A DNA stretch of 62,378 nucleotides from Pseudomonas sp. GM78 (GCF_000282475.1 NZ_AKJF01000062.1:1-62378); one strand, 5' to 3'. Counted from the first letter of the stretch, positions 1-9,258 are shown. Numbers and translations are program-made. The notes: a model not told the origin generated them from the sequence alone.

Positions 1-200
1 GGTTACTTGGGGCTTTTCCAAGTGACTCGCCGTAAGGGCGAAACCCTGGGTGGCCGTTACCGCAGGAATGGATATGTACACCGGAAAAATGGATTTGCCT
101 ATCAGGCCGCCTTCGCGGGCAAGTCGGATCGCCGCACCGCTCGCTCCTACAGTAAATCAAGTACATCCGCGAGCGACTGGTCGACTGTAAGGCCGCCGTA
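1..200. repeat. Dispersed Pseudomonas intergenic repeat plus REP-like segment
   Basis: The first 90 bases contain the segment GTGGCCGTTACCGCAGGAAT followed by GGATATGTAC, which recurs in reverse orientation near 61870-61900. Bases about 100-160 hold a degenerate REP-like stretch (TTCGCGGGCAAGTCGGATCG, then CTCGCTCCTACAG) of the kind also seen at 35.8 kb. A 64-codon frame runs through it, but it is made of repeat sequence and I do not call it a gene. Confidence 0.75.
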
Positions 201-223
201 ATTGGAAGGACTCCCCCCCGTAA

Positions 224-439
224 TCAATCATTAGGCAGCGGCATCTGGTCATCATCGGGAATGCCATCACCTTTGCTGGGGTCGCGCCAGCCCTGGGGAT
301 GTTCGGTCGGCGCCACCGTCGGCCGTGCCAGCGGATCGCGCAACGGACTGTCTGGATCCATCACCGGATCCATATCCTGCTCGGGCGTGGTCGGTACAGT
401 TTCCGGACGTTTGTCGTTGAAACTCGAATCGGTAGACAT
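224..439 (-). CDS. Small acidic proline-rich hypothetical protein
   Basis: A 71-residue protein rich in Asp and Pro, with no signal peptide, membrane segment or cysteine. It has the motif MDPDSPLRDP. I chose the ATG at 439 because GGAGG lies 5 bases upstream; an in-frame ATG at 451 would place the ribosome site inside the gene. It follows the 68-residue gene at 457-663 by 17 bases on the same strand, and both share a DPDSP motif, so they are probably co-transcribed and perhaps distantly duplicated. The composition suggests a disordered protein. Function unknown. Confidence 0.6.
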   Translation of the reverse strand: MSTDSSFNDKRPETVPTTPEQDMDPVMDPDSPLRDPLARPTVAPTEHPQGWRDPSKGDGIPDDDQMPLPND

Positions 440-456
440 ACGCACCTCCAATAGAC

Positions 457-663
457 CTAGGGTTTCAGATTACCCAGCGGATCGTAGGGTTTGGCCGGTG
501 CCTTGGGGTTGTCACCCGGCTTCACATCCCGCGGCGCCTTGGCCGGCCCAATGGGATCGACCGCCGGATCAGCAAGGTCCGGGGAGTCGGGATCGAACCC
601 CAATTCATCGCCAGACGAATGCTCGGACGAGTGAGGGCCCTCGGGGGAATTGGAATGCGCCAT
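457..663 (-). CDS. Small acidic proline-rich hypothetical protein
   Basis: A 68-residue protein made largely of Asp, Pro, Ser and Gly (FDPDSPDLADPAVDPIGPAK region), probably disordered and soluble. The start at 663 is supported by a strong site, GAGGAGGTGCC, directly before the ATG. It is the upstream partner of the 71-residue gene at 224-439, with a similar DPDSP motif and base composition. No catalytic signature or membrane segment is visible. Function unknown. Confidence 0.6.
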   Translation of the reverse strand: MAHSNSPEGPHSSEHSSGDELGFDPDSPDLADPAVDPIGPAKAPRDVKPGDNPKAPAKPYDPLGNLKP

Positions 664-750
664 GGCACCTCCTCAAAGCCCGGGAAAATCCGGGCCTTTA
701 GTATTAGAGGTTGGCAATGGACGCAGGTGCCCGGCGGGTGACGAACGGGC

Positions 751-1425
751 CTACTGCGCGCCTAGCGCCTGCCTGGCCTTGGTGGCCGCCTGTTCCCGAC
801 CTGCCTGGGCGAGGTCGTTGGCGGCCTTGAGCCAGCGCTGCTGATCGACCTGAGCGGGCAACTGGGACGGATTCTGGATCAACACCGCCCATCCACCGGC
901 GTCCTTAAACGCCGATTCGAACGAACCGAACCCCATCATTAACCGCTGATCCATGCCTGCACGCAGCAAGACGGTCTGCTTCTGACGGTTGTATCCGCTC
1001 AAAATCGCGTAACGCGGTTCAGCCCAGAGCGCCGAGCCCTCGGTGAAACGCACCATCACCGGATAACCGGCCGCAACCTGGGTCAGCAAGGCCGGCAGAT
1101 TGCTGTCGAGCGGATAGACCACCATCCCGTACTCGCGGGCGAGGTTCTGCATATTCTGTTGCAGTTGCGCCTCGCCGCCCGGCAGATGCAAGGGTTTATC
1201 GAGCAAGCCAGGGGTGATCACGATGCCCTGCTGCGACAACATGCTCGCCAGCACTTGCGGCCCGCTTTGATTCGCCACGCCCTTGTAGAAGCGGCCACTG
1301 AGCTCGACGCGCTCTGGCAGACGCTTGATCTGTGGCGACACGCTCCCGGCGCATCCCGCCAGACTGGCAACACAACCCACAATCAGTACCGCCGATAGCA
1401 TTCGAGAAATTACTCGCACCATCAT
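751..1425 (-). CDS. C39-like papain-fold lipoprotein, catalytic Cys apparently lost
   Basis: A protein of about 224 residues opening with a lipoprotein signal: a basic start, a hydrophobic stretch, and the lipobox LAGC near residue 20. The body resembles the C39-like peptidase family of Pseudomonas: ANQSGPQVLASML sits where family members carry QCGPxSLA, then come a GYPVMVRF segment and WAEPRYAILSGY, which corresponds to the His strand but has Tyr-Ala where a catalytic His is expected. So it may be a non-catalytic binding domain; this is inference from motif reading only. The double ATG at 1425/1422 follows AAGAGAGAG; the open frame further upstream has no ribosome site and reads as random sequence. 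No clear operon partner. Confidence 0.6.
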   Translation of the reverse strand: MMVRVISRMLSAVLIVGCVASLAGCAGSVSPQIKRLPERVELSGRFYKGVANQSGPQVLASMLSQQGIVITPGLLDKPLHLPGGEAQLQQNMQNLAREYGMVVYPLDSNLPALLTQVAAGYPVMVRFTEGSALWAEPRYAILSGYNRQKQTVLLRAGMDQRLMMGFGSFESAFKDAGGWAVLIQNPSQLPAQVDQQRWLKAANDLAQAGREQAATKARQALGAQ

Positions 1426-1645
1426 CTCTCTCTTAATCGACGCCAGGTAATCGCATTCCCGGCTTGGCCGTCGATAATAGGGCGCTGCACCGCCGCGGTA
1501 TAGCCTTAACGGGCAGTTGATGGCATCCGATAGAGCAAACTGGTTGGTGACAGCCGACCTTTGGTCAATAGCCTGAAACACGCCAGCGACTAGACTGTCA
1601 CTTGCATAGCGTGTGTGCCCGCTGCAGGGCAAAGAGGAGGCCTCG

Positions 1646-1813
1646 ATGAGCCTGGCAATGACAATCGTAATGTTGATTTCTGGCTGGCTGGCGGTGGCCG
1701 CCGCCATGTTATGGGGCGTTCTGCGCATTACCCGCCGGCACCATCACCCTGTACAGCCGAAACCTCTGGCTAAAACCGACGAAGCCAGCGCATCACACGC
1801 CACAGTCCACTAA
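1646..1813 (+). CDS. Small single-pass membrane protein
   Basis: A 55-residue protein with one hydrophobic segment (about residues 4-23, AMTIVMLISGWLAVAAAML) followed by a basic stretch (RITRRHHH) and a polar tail. The ATG at 1646 has a clear site, AAAGAGGAGG, 5 bases upstream; an in-frame upstream start at 1613 lacks one. The gene ends just before a strong terminator. The positive-inside rule predicts the histidine/arginine part in the cytoplasm. Function unknown. Confidence 0.6.
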   Translation: MSLAMTIVMLISGWLAVAAAMLWGVLRITRRHHHPVQPKPLAKTDEASASHATVH

Positions 1814-1827
1814 ACGAGACTTCGGTC

Positions 1828-1864
1828 AAAAAAAAGGCCGCCTGGATTCCAGGCGGCCTTTTCA
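1828..1864. terminator. Bidirectional intrinsic terminator
   Basis: Perfect 10-bp stem GGCCGCCTGG / CCAGGCGGCC with a 3-base loop (ATT), flanked by an A-run on the left and a T-run on the right, so it can stop both the small membrane protein gene (+) and the TerC gene (-). Confidence 0.9.
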
Positions 1865-1876
1865 TTTCAGCAAGGG

Positions 1877-2626
1877 TCAAGCCTCAGCGGTAACCCGCTT
1901 CTGCCGTGCCCGCCGGGACATCATGTTCAACACTTCGATCGCTGCCGAGAACGCCATCGCCGCATAAACGTAGCCCTTCGGTACGTGGGCGCCGAAACCT
2001 TCGGCGATCAGCGTCATACCGATCATGATCAGGAAGCCCAGCGCCAACATCACGACCGTCGGGTTGTCATTGATGAACTTGGCCAGCGGGTCAGCCGCCA
2101 GCAACATCACCAACACCGACACCACCACGGCAATGATCATGATCGGCAAATGCTCGGTCATGCCGACAGCGGTAATGATGCTGTCGATGGAGAACACCAT
2201 GTCCAGCATCAGGATCTGACCGATCGCCGCGGCAAAGCCCAGGGTCACGGTCGAGGTGGCCGACTTCGGATCTTCCGGTGCCGGGTCCATGCTGTGATGG
2301 ATCTCGGTGGTGGCTTTCCACAACAGGAACAGGCCGCCGGCGATCAGGATCATGTCCTTCCAGGACAACGCATGACCGAAGATCTCGATGACCGGTGCCG
2401 TCAGCTGGACGATGAACGCAATGGTACTCAGCAAGCCCAGTCGCAGGATCAGCGCCATGCCGATACCGATGCGCCGCGCCTTCTGCCGATGCTGCTCGGG
2501 CAGTTTGTTGGTCAGGATCGAAATGAAGATCAGGTTATCGATGCCGAGCACGATTTCCATCACCACCAGGGTGGCCAGGGCGACCCAGGCAGTGGGGCTG
2601 GCGGCTAACTGTAAAAGGTATTCCAT
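1877..2626 (-). CDS. TerC family integral membrane protein
   Basis: A 249-residue protein with seven or so hydrophobic segments and the signature of the TerC family: [18 protein letters not shown] near the N-terminus and a second acidic membrane motif, [14 protein letters not shown], at about residues 140-153. Such conserved Asp/Glu residues inside membrane helices suggest cation transport; some members act in manganese export and metal homeostasis. The length matches the family's short form without CBS or CorC domains. The start at 2626 is the only ATG before the first membrane segment. It is transcribed toward the terminator at 1828-1864. The exact ion is not known from sequence. Confidence 0.85.
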   Translation of the reverse strand: MEYLLQLAASPTAWVALATLVVMEIVLGIDNLIFISILTNKLPEQHRQKARRIGIGMALILRLGLLSTIAFIVQLTAPVIEIFGHALSWKDMILIAGGLFLLWKATTEIHHSMDPAPEDPKSATSTVTLGFAAAIGQILMLDMVFSIDSIITAVGMTEHLPIMIIAVVVSVLVMLLAADPLAKFINDNPTVVMLALGFLIMIGMTLIAEGFGAHVPKGYVYAAMAFSAAIEVLNMMSRRARQKRVTAEA

Positions 2627-2655
2627 GGGTCAGTCCTGACTCGCTGTAAGACGGT

Positions 2656-2898
2656 TTAGATTTCCTGGGAAGACGATGCGGATTTTTCCGCCTCTTTTTC
2701 CGATGATTCTTTTTTGCTGATCAGCCCGCCGGTGGCTTCGCTGAGCGCTTGCTCGGCGGCCTTGTGGGTGTCGTCGATTGCCTGTTTCGCGCTTTCGGCA
2801 GCCTTGCCCATCAACTGCTGGGCGCTTTTTTCGGCCTGGTCGCAACCGGCCAGAACCAGTAATGATGTGATCAGCAGTGCCGTGGCTTTGATTTTCAT
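2656..2898 (-). CDS. Small lipoprotein, helical
   Basis: An 80-residue lipoprotein: Lys-rich start, hydrophobic stretch LLITSLLVLAGC with the lipobox LAGC around residue 19, then an Ala/Glu/Lys-rich helical tail with heptad-like spacing (AEKSAQQLMGKAAESAKQA) and a Ser/Glu/Lys end. The Asp after the lipid Cys is the classical inner-membrane retention signal of enterobacteria, though the rule is less firm in Pseudomonas. The ATG at 2898 follows GAGGACAACACC; the longer frame from 2931 would spoil the signal peptide. It lies 29 bases upstream of the TerC start on the same strand and may share its transcript. Function unknown. Confidence 0.75.
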   Translation of the reverse strand: MKIKATALLITSLLVLAGCDQAEKSAQQLMGKAAESAKQAIDDTHKAAEQALSEATGGLISKKESSEKEAEKSASSSQEI

Positions 2899-3033
2899 GG
2901 TGTTGTCCTCGATATAACAAACGCAGCCCAAACGATGGCCCGTTGATAGCGAGGGATTCTAGGGAATTGAATACTTCAGGAAAATTCGTATTTTCAGCGG
3001 TTATACTTCGAGTTTTACGAACTGTTGGATCCC

Positions 3034-3933
3034 ATGCTCAACTATCGGCAATTGCATTACTTCTGGGTGGTGGCCAAGACGGGCAGCATCGTGCGCGCTT
3101 GCGAGCAGCTGAACCTGACGCCACAAACCATCAGCGGGCAGATTTCGCTGCTCGAACAAACCTATGGCATCGAGTTGTTCCGCCGGGTGGGTCGGCAGCT
3201 GGAACTGACCGAAGCAGGCCGGCAAACCTTGACCTACGCCGAGCAGATGTTTCAGCTGGGGGGTGAACTGGAATTGATGTTGCGGGCGCAGCCCAACGAG
3301 CAACAGATCCTGTTTCGCGTGGGCGTGGCCGACGTGGTGCCCAAATCCATCGTCTATCGCCTGATCGCGCCAACCATGGAATTGAGTGAGCCGCTGCGCA
3401 TCACCTGCCGCGAAGACAAGCTCGAACGGCTGCTGGCCGACCTGGCCATCCAGCGCCTGGACCTGGTGATTTCCGATAGCCCGATGCCCTCGCATCTGGA
3501 CATCAAGGGCTACAGCCAGAAACTCGGCGAATGCGGGATCAGTTTCTTCGCCACTGCCGAATTGGCGAAGCGTTACGGGCAGGACTTTCCCCGCAGCCTG
3601 CACGGCGCGCCACTGCTGATTCCCGGGCCGGAAACCGTGGTGCGCAGCCGTTTGCAACGCTGGTTCGCCGAGCAGCAGATCCAGCCGCAGATCGTCGGTG
3701 AATTCGACGACAGTGCCTTGATGCAGGCGTTCGGCCAATCCGGCAGCGGCATTTTCATCGGCCCGAGCGTGATCGCCGATGAAGTGCAACGCCAGTACGG
3801 CGTGCAGGTGATTGGCCAGACCGACGCGGTCAGCGAGTCGTTCTACGCCATTTCGGTGGAACGCAAGGTCAAGCACCCCGGCATTGTCGCCATTACCGAG
3901 GGTGCCCGGCGCGAGTTGTTTACCGAACTGTGA
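3034..3933 (+). CDS. nhaR: LysR-type activator NhaR
   Basis: A 299-residue LysR-family regulator whose N-terminus (MLNYRQLHYFWVVAKTGSI) is typical of NhaR, the sodium-responsive activator of the Na+/H+ antiporter gene nhaA. Residues about 1-60 form the winged helix-turn-helix (ACEQLNLTPQTISGQISLLE) and the rest is the two-lobed effector domain. The start at 3034 is chosen over 3025 because the protein family begins with MLNYxxLHYF. It converges closely with the MFS gene (5 bases between stops). No nhaA gene is in the window, so any target is elsewhere; the assignment rests on N-terminal similarity. Confidence 0.85.
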   Translation: MLNYRQLHYFWVVAKTGSIVRACEQLNLTPQTISGQISLLEQTYGIELFRRVGRQLELTEAGRQTLTYAEQMFQLGGELELMLRAQPNEQQILFRVGVADVVPKSIVYRLIAPTMELSEPLRITCREDKLERLLADLAIQRLDLVISDSPMPSHLDIKGYSQKLGECGISFFATAELAKRYGQDFPRSLHGAPLLIPGPETVVRSRLQRWFAEQQIQPQIVGEFDDSALMQAFGQSGSGIFIGPSVIADEVQRQYGVQVIGQTDAVSESFYAISVERKVKHPGIVAITEGARRELFTEL

Positions 3934-3937
3934 AGCC

Positions 3938-5092
3938 TCAGGCGCAGACTTCCCGGGGCTTGAACGTCATCAGGGCAATCGCCAGCAGGATCGAGGCGAG
4001 GATAAACGCGGCCGCCGCGAAGCCAAGGCCTTGCAACCCAACGCTGTCAATTACCCGCCCGCCGATCATCGCGCCCAGGCCAATGCCCAGGTTGGCGCCG
4101 GCGATGTTCAGCGATGCGGCGAACGCTGGCGCTTCAGGCGCGGCTTTCATCAAGCGCACGTGGCTGACCAGGAACATCGCCGCCTGGGTCACGCCCCAGA
4201 TGCCCATCGCCGCCGCCAGGCCAAGGGGCGAATGGATGTTCGGCACCAGGGCCACCAGGCCGGCAATCATGAACGCACAGAACATCATCGACGCCATCAG
4301 CGGGTGACGATCCACCGCACGGCCCCCCAACGAGTTGCCGATCAACCCGACCGCGCCGAAGCCCATCAGGCACCAGCCGACCACGGTGCCGTTGAACCCG
4401 GCCAGGCGCTCAAGGATGTCGGCCAGATAGGTGTAGGCCGTGAACATGCCGCTGAACACAATCACCGACAGCAACACGTGACCGATCATCAACGGGCTGC
4501 GCAGGATCTTGAACTGCGACAGCAGGCTCACCTGATGCTGATGCAGATCCGTCTTCGGCAGGTAGATAAACAGCAGCAGCGCCTTGGCAAAGGCAATGAC
4601 CGCCAGAATGGCGAAAGCACTGCGCCAGCCGAACGCATCGGAAATCAATGTGCCTACGGGAATACCGAACACAGTGGCACAGACAATGCCGAAACCGATC
4701 TTGGCGATGGCGCGGCCAGCGTAGTCCGGCCCGACGATGTCCACCGCGGTCTCACTGGCCAGCGCCCAGAACACCGGCAAGCCCAGCGCCGGGATCAACC
4801 GGGCAAACGCCATCACCCAGATGTTCGGCGCCAGCGCCGCCAGCGTGTTGGCCAGACCAAACATGACCAACACCGAGATAAACAGCTTGCGCCGCTCGAA
4901 ACGGGCGAAGTACGCCGTGAGAAAAGGTCCGAACGCAGCAACGGTAAAGGCGAACAGGGTCACCAGTAACCCCGCTTGCGGGATGCTGACGTCCAGGTCG
5001 CGGGCGATGGCCGGCAACAGGCCGACGATGACGAATTCCGTGGTCAGCACCGTGAAGCCGGCGGCAGACAACAGAAGAATGGGCAACAGCAT
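3938..5092 (-). CDS. MFS transporter, AraJ/drug-efflux type
   Basis: A 384-residue inner-membrane protein with about twelve hydrophobic segments. The first helix contains the TTEFVIVGLLP signature of the DHA1 AraJ/NepI/YdhP group, the loop between helices 2 and 3 has AYFARFERRK (motif A position), and helix 5 carries GIVCATVFGIPVGTLI, resembling the antiporter motif. It probably exports a small molecule in exchange for protons; the substrate cannot be read from sequence. The start at 5092 follows CTGGAGTTGTGC; the longer frame from 5191 would put 33 soluble residues ahead of helix 1 and is unlikely. It stands alone between convergent nhaR and divergent sstT. Confidence 0.85.
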   Translation of the reverse strand: MLLPILLLSAAGFTVLTTEFVIVGLLPAIARDLDVSIPQAGLLVTLFAFTVAAFGPFLTAYFARFERRKLFISVLVMFGLANTLAALAPNIWVMAFARLIPALGLPVFWALASETAVDIVGPDYAGRAIAKIGFGIVCATVFGIPVGTLISDAFGWRSAFAILAVIAFAKALLLFIYLPKTDLHQHQVSLLSQFKILRSPLMIGHVLLSVIVFSGMFTAYTYLADILERLAGFNGTVVGWCLMGFGAVGLIGNSLGGRAVDRHPLMASMMFCAFMIAGLVALVPNIHSPLGLAAAMGIWGVTQAAMFLVSHVRLMKAAPEAPAFAASLNIAGANLGIGLGAMIGGRVIDSVGLQGLGFAAAAFILASILLAIALMTFKPREVCA

Positions 5093-5419
5093 GCACAACT
5101 CCAGAAAAAACGACGACACCAGCGATAGCCCGAAGGCCCACTGGCAGACATGAAAATGAGGATGGCGAATATTAACAGAGTGATCACGCACGCGGTTGCA
5201 CGAACCTGCAAATCGCGTTGCGCAGCCCGGCGGCAGTTCGTCACAGGTCTGAAGGATTGTGCCTACGCTGTGATAAAGTCCGCGCCCTGCAAAACGTACA
5301 CCCGGTGATCATCGATCTTTCATGACGTCGATGACGCGACCCTCTTCGGTTTCCTGCCTGTGGCCTGGCCTGCAGCAGCGGCGAAGCCTTGCACTTATAA
5401 AAATCCGAGATGCCGTTTT
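5093..5419. other. Divergent intergenic region, MFS gene / sstT
   Basis: A 327-base gap between two divergent genes, so it must hold both promoters. I see no strong consensus promoter, no clear inverted repeat beyond short chance ones, and no credible small gene; the frames in it are antisense or made of the MFS leader. Confidence 0.5.
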
Positions 5420-6652
5420 ATGACTGCTTCATCCCTTTCCCTATTCCAACGCCTGAAACGCCTGAGCCTGGTCACGCAGATCGTGATCGGCCTGATCGCC
5501 GGCATTGCCCTGGCCTTGTTCGCGCCTGAAACGGCGAAGTCCACGGCGTTCATCGGCAAAGTCTTTGTCAGCGCGCTCAAAGCGGTCGCGCCGATCCTGG
5601 TGTTCGTGCTGGTCATGGCGTCGATCGCCAACCACAAGCACGGCCAGGAAACCCATATCCGGCCGATCCTGTTCCTGTATCTGCTGGGGACGTTCGCCGC
5701 CGCCGTGGTCGCGGTGGTTGCCAGCATGATGTTCCCGTCCAGCCTGGTGCTGTCGACCCATGACGTTGCGGTGACCGCGCCGGGCGGGATTGGTGAAGTG
5801 CTGCAAAGCCTGTTGCTGAGCGTGGTCGATAATCCGGTCAGCGCGCTGATGAACGCCAACTTCATCGGTATCCTGGCATGGGCCATCGGCATGGGCATCG
5901 CCATTCGCCATGCCGGCGACACCACCCGTGAAGTGCTGGGCGACCTGTCCAATGGCGTGACCGTGATCGTGCGCCTGGTGATCTGCTTCGCGCCGCTGGG
6001 GATCTTCGGCCTGGTGGCCTCGACCCTGGCCACCTCCGGTTTCGGCGCCTTGATCGGCTACGCGCAACTGCTGGCCGTGCTGCTCGGCTGCATGCTGTTC
6101 GTGGCGTTGGTGATGAACCCCCTCATCGTGTTCTGGAAACTGCGCCGCAATCCGTATCCGCTGGTGCTGATGTGCCTGCGCGAAAGCGGTATTACCGCGT
6201 TTTTCACCCGCAGCTCGGCGGCGAACATTCCGGTCAATCTGGAACTGAGCAAGCGCCTGGGCCTGCATGAAGATACCTATTCGGTGTCGATCCCGCTGGG
6301 CGCCACCATCAACATGGCCGGCGCGGCGATCACCATCACCGTGCTGACCCTGGCCGCCGTACACACCCTGGGCATCGCCGTGGATATTCCAACAGCCATC
6401 CTGCTGAGCGTCGTTGCGGCGATCTGCGCCTGCGGCGCTTCGGGCGTGGCCGGTGGTTCCTTGCTGCTGATCCCGCTGGCATGCAGCCTGTTCGGCATCC
6501 CGAGCGAAATCGCGATGCAGGTGGTGGCGGTCGGTTTCATCATCGGCGTGCTGCAGGACTCGGCGGAAACCGCACTCAATTCATCCACTGATGTGCTGTT
6601 CACTGCAGCGGCGTGCCTGGGTGAAGAGCAGAAAGCCGAACGATTGGCCTGA
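5420..6652 (+). CDS. sstT: Serine/threonine:sodium symporter SstT
   Basis: A 410-residue inner-membrane protein of the dicarboxylate/amino acid:cation symporter family. Diagnostic stretches are the N-terminal [19 protein letters not shown], the hairpin serine region [19 protein letters not shown] (about residues 269-287) and the [22 protein letters not shown] helix, all characteristic of SstT, which imports serine and threonine with sodium. The ATG at 5420 gives the usual SstT N-terminus ([15 protein letters not shown]); the in-frame upstream ATG at 5360 adds 20 non-conserved residues. It is followed by a strong terminator, so it is probably monocistronic. Confidence 0.93.
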   Translation: MTASSLSLFQRLKRLSLVTQIVIGLIAGIALALFAPETAKSTAFIGKVFVSALKAVAPILVFVLVMASIANHKHGQETHIRPILFLYLLGTFAAAVVAVVASMMFPSSLVLSTHDVAVTAPGGIGEVLQSLLLSVVDNPVSALMNANFIGILAWAIGMGIAIRHAGDTTREVLGDLSNGVTVIVRLVICFAPLGIFGLVASTLATSGFGALIGYAQLLAVLLGCMLFVALVMNPLIVFWKLRRNPYPLVLMCLRESGITAFFTRSSAANIPVNLELSKRLGLHEDTYSVSIPLGATINMAGAAITITVLTLAAVHTLGIAVDIPTAILLSVVAAICACGASGVAGGSLLLIPLACSLFGIPSEIAMQVVAVGFIIGVLQDSAETALNSSTDVLFTAAACLGEEQKAERLA

Positions 6653-6690
6653 CCCGCCCTCCTACAGAACGCAGAAAAACGCAGAAAAAC

Positions 6691-6730
6691 AAAAAGCCCG
6701 CCAAGGCGCAAACCTGGGCGGGCTTTTTTT
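6691..6730. terminator. Intrinsic terminator
   Basis: Stem GCCCGCC ... GGCGGGC with an A-run before and seven T residues after. It serves sstT on the + strand and, read in reverse, the DUF1993 gene. Confidence 0.88.
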
Positions 6731-6743
6731 GTACCTGGACGCT

Positions 6744-7253
6744 TTAGAACGCGCCCATGTAATCGCGTTTGCCCACTTCCACGCCGTTATGACGCAGCAA
6801 CGCGTAGGTGGTGGTGACGTGGAAGAAGAACTGCGGCAGGCCGTAGGTCAACAGGTAAGCCTGGCCGGAGAATCGCTTCTCTTTCGGCGTGCCCGGACGG
6901 GTGACGATCTCGATGCCTTCCTTGCCATTGATCTGCTCGGGCGTGAACTCGCCGATGTAGGCCAGGACCTTGGCGATCAGCGCTTGCAGGTCGGCGAAGG
7001 TGGTTTCGCTGTCGTCGTACTTCGGCAGTTCGACTTCAGCCAGACGGGAAGAAACGCCTTTGGCGAAATCAACGGCGATCTGCACCTGACGCACCAGCGG
7101 GAACATGTCCGGGTACAGGCGCGCTTGCAGGAAAGCGTTCGGGTCGATGTTCTTGGCGGTGGCGTGGGCCTCGGCCTTTTTCAGTACATCGCTCAGGGCG
7201 TTGAGCATTTGCTGGAATACAGGCACGGAAGCGTCGTACAGGGAAATGGTCAT
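6744..7253 (-). CDS. DUF1993 family protein
   Basis: A 169-residue soluble protein matching the DUF1993 family: N-terminal SLYDASVPVFQQMLNALSDVL, a central LYPDMFPLVRQVQIAVDFAKG, and C-terminal FFFHVTTTYALLRHNGVEVGKRDYMG. Family members have a four-helix DinB-like fold; the His in FFFHVTTTYALLRHNG could take part in metal binding, but no activity has been assigned. The start at 7253 gives the conserved N-terminus. It is alone on its strand between sstT and the YceH gene. Confidence 0.88.
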   Translation of the reverse strand: MTISLYDASVPVFQQMLNALSDVLKKAEAHATAKNIDPNAFLQARLYPDMFPLVRQVQIAVDFAKGVSSRLAEVELPKYDDSETTFADLQALIAKVLAYIGEFTPEQINGKEGIEIVTRPGTPKEKRFSGQAYLLTYGLPQFFFHVTTTYALLRHNGVEVGKRDYMGAF

Positions 7254-7492
7254 GGCAGTCTCGTGTGATGACAGGAGGAAAACGTCGGCCGATTATAGCC
7301 GTGCGCGGCCCTCCCGAGATGGCTCTTTTTCATTTGCCCGGACGCGGTGAAATCGTCAGCCTTGCCTGGTCCGAACGAGCGATGCCGTGGACAATGAAGC
7401 GCTGCACGCCGGCAAGGCTCGACTAACCTCCATCAACGAGGTCTTATAAGCCGAGAAAATCCAGACCAACCGTTAGCGAGGTTCCAGACACT

Positions 7493-8140
7493 GTGAGTAC
7501 TGAGCAAGAGACGACTTTCGACGAACCACGCCTGAACAGCACGGAAATCCGCATCCTGGGTTCCCTGATCGAAAAGCAGGCCACCAGCCCGGAAACCTAC
7601 CCGCTGACCCTCAATGCGCTGGTGATTGCCTGCAATCAGAAAACCAGCCGCGAGCCGGTGATGAATCTCACTCAGGGCCAGGTTGGCCAGAGCCTGCGCG
7701 CCCTCGAAGGACGCGGCTTCGCCAGACTGGTGATGGGCAGCCGTGCCGATCGCTATGAGCACAAGGTCGACAAGGCACTGGAACTGGTGCCAGCGCAGGT
7801 GATTCTGACCGGGCTGTTGTTTTTAAGGGGGCCGCAGACGGTCAACGAACTGCTGACCCGCAGCGGGCGCATGCATGATTTCGAGGATGCCGAGCAGGTC
7901 GTGCATCAACTCGAACGCCTGATTGCCCGTGGCCTGGCGGTGCTGATCCCGCGTCAGGCCGGACAGCGCGAAGATCGTTATACCCACGCAATGGGTGATC
8001 CGGCGGATATCGAAGCGATCCTCGCTGCGCGTCAAAATGCGCCGGAGCGTGGTGCTGGCGGCGCGGTGTCGGTTGAGCGAATCGAGGAGCTCGAAGCACG
8101 CATCGCCGCGCTGGAAGAACGCTTGGCACGCCTCGAATAA
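7493..8140 (+). CDS. YceH family protein (DUF480)
   Basis: A 215-residue protein of the YceH/DUF480 family. The N-terminal two-thirds has two tandem winged-helix domains: the first holds [30 protein letters not shown] and the second [23 protein letters not shown]. The end ([17 protein letters not shown]) is a short coiled coil, as usual for the family. The start codon is GTG at 7493, the first start compatible with the conserved beginning; the ribosome site is weak. The fold implies DNA or protein contact, but the role is not established. Confidence 0.88.
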   Translation: MSTEQETTFDEPRLNSTEIRILGSLIEKQATSPETYPLTLNALVIACNQKTSREPVMNLTQGQVGQSLRALEGRGFARLVMGSRADRYEHKVDKALELVPAQVILTGLLFLRGPQTVNELLTRSGRMHDFEDAEQVVHQLERLIARGLAVLIPRQAGQREDRYTHAMGDPADIEAILAARQNAPERGAGGAVSVERIEELEARIAALEERLARLE

Positions 8141-8186
8141 AAGAGGACAAGCACGTTTGCGGGCGGCGTTTGCGGCTGCCCGTCAA

Positions 8187-9014
8187 TCAATAGGCAAGGC
8201 TGCTGCGGGCAAACTCCACGGCTTTCTGAAACTGCTCATCGGTCGGGCGCACACCGGTATAAAGCACAAATTGCTCCAGTGCCTGGATCGCAATCACCTC
8301 GAGTCCGGTGATGACATGTTTGCCCTCGGCACGAGCGCACACGATCAGCGGGGTTTCCGCGGGCACCGCGACCACATCGAAGACGATATCCGCAGCCGCA
8401 ATGGCTTGGACATCGAACGCCAACTGCTCGGCTTGCGGGCCGGTCATGCCGATAGGCGTGACGTTTATCAGCATTTGCGGGCGTTGCTCACCCAGTTCGG
8501 CCTGCCAGGGGTAGCCCAGCGACTTGGCCAACGCCTGACCCGCGCGCTCGTTACGGGCCACGATCAGGCCATTGTGGTAACCGCCATCGCGCAAGGCGCT
8601 GGCCACCGCCTTGGCCATGCCACCACTGCCAAGCAAGGCAAACGTGATGTCCTTGGACACCTGGTGGGTCTGCAGCAACTGGGCAATGGCGATGTAGTCG
8701 GTGTTGAAGGCCTTGAGATGACCGTCGGTATTGACGATGGTATTGATCGACTGGATGGCCGCGGCAGAAGGGTCCAGTTCATCGACCAGGGCAATGCAGG
8801 CTTCCTTGAACGGCATCGAGACGCCGCAACCGCGAATACCCAGGGCGCGGATGCCGCCGACGGCGCCTGGCAAGTCCTGGCTGGAAAACGCCTTGTAGTA
8901 GAAATTCAGCCCCAGTTGCTCATACAGATGGTTGTGAAATCGCAGGCCAAAGTTCCCGGGGCGCCCGGAGAGGGACATGCACAGCTGGGTGTCTCTGTTG
9001 GGGTTCATCTGCAT
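8187..9014 (-). CDS. Shikimate 5-dehydrogenase-like protein (AroE/YdiB superfamily)
   Basis: A 275-residue NAD(P)-dependent dehydrogenase. It keeps the catalytic Lys in SMPFKEA, the NTDYIAI motif, a Rossmann loop GSGGMAKAVASAL, and NVTPIGM. The substrate region is unlike standard AroE (SMPFK in place of TVPFK; NTIVNTDGHLKAFNTDY), so it belongs to a side branch and may act on quinate or another hydroaromatic acid rather than serve aromatic biosynthesis. Standing alone, away from aroB/aroK, supports that inference. Start at 9014 because AAGGAG sits 6 bases before this ATG; the upstream in-frame ATG overlaps that site. Confidence 0.8.
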   Translation of the reverse strand: MQMNPNRDTQLCMSLSGRPGNFGLRFHNHLYEQLGLNFYYKAFSSQDLPGAVGGIRALGIRGCGVSMPFKEACIALVDELDPSAAAIQSINTIVNTDGHLKAFNTDYIAIAQLLQTHQVSKDITFALLGSGGMAKAVASALRDGGYHNGLIVARNERAGQALAKSLGYPWQAELGEQRPQMLINVTPIGMTGPQAEQLAFDVQAIAAADIVFDVVAVPAETPLIVCARAEGKHVITGLEVIAIQALEQFVLYTGVRPTDEQFQKAVEFARSSLAY

Positions 9015-9258
9015 GTGAATCTCCTTGCATTGCACTTTCGGATGGACGGGATTAGCCAGTCCATCAGGTTCTGATCAATCATATTCGCGTGCCCTGATCG
9101 ATGCCGCGCGACCGTAAGGACGGCGACACAGACCTTACACAAAATTTACCCGGCGGCTGTGCTGATTTTCAAAAAAAAGCTGTCTTAGAAGTATCCCCGC
9201 GACATTCCTTGAGTCTATGGCAGACACAAGCGCCGGGGTGAAGCACCGAGGAATCATC

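Noticed and set aside
7-201. 64-codon frame at the left end
   Set aside because: Lies wholly in a dispersed repeat; no supporting start site.
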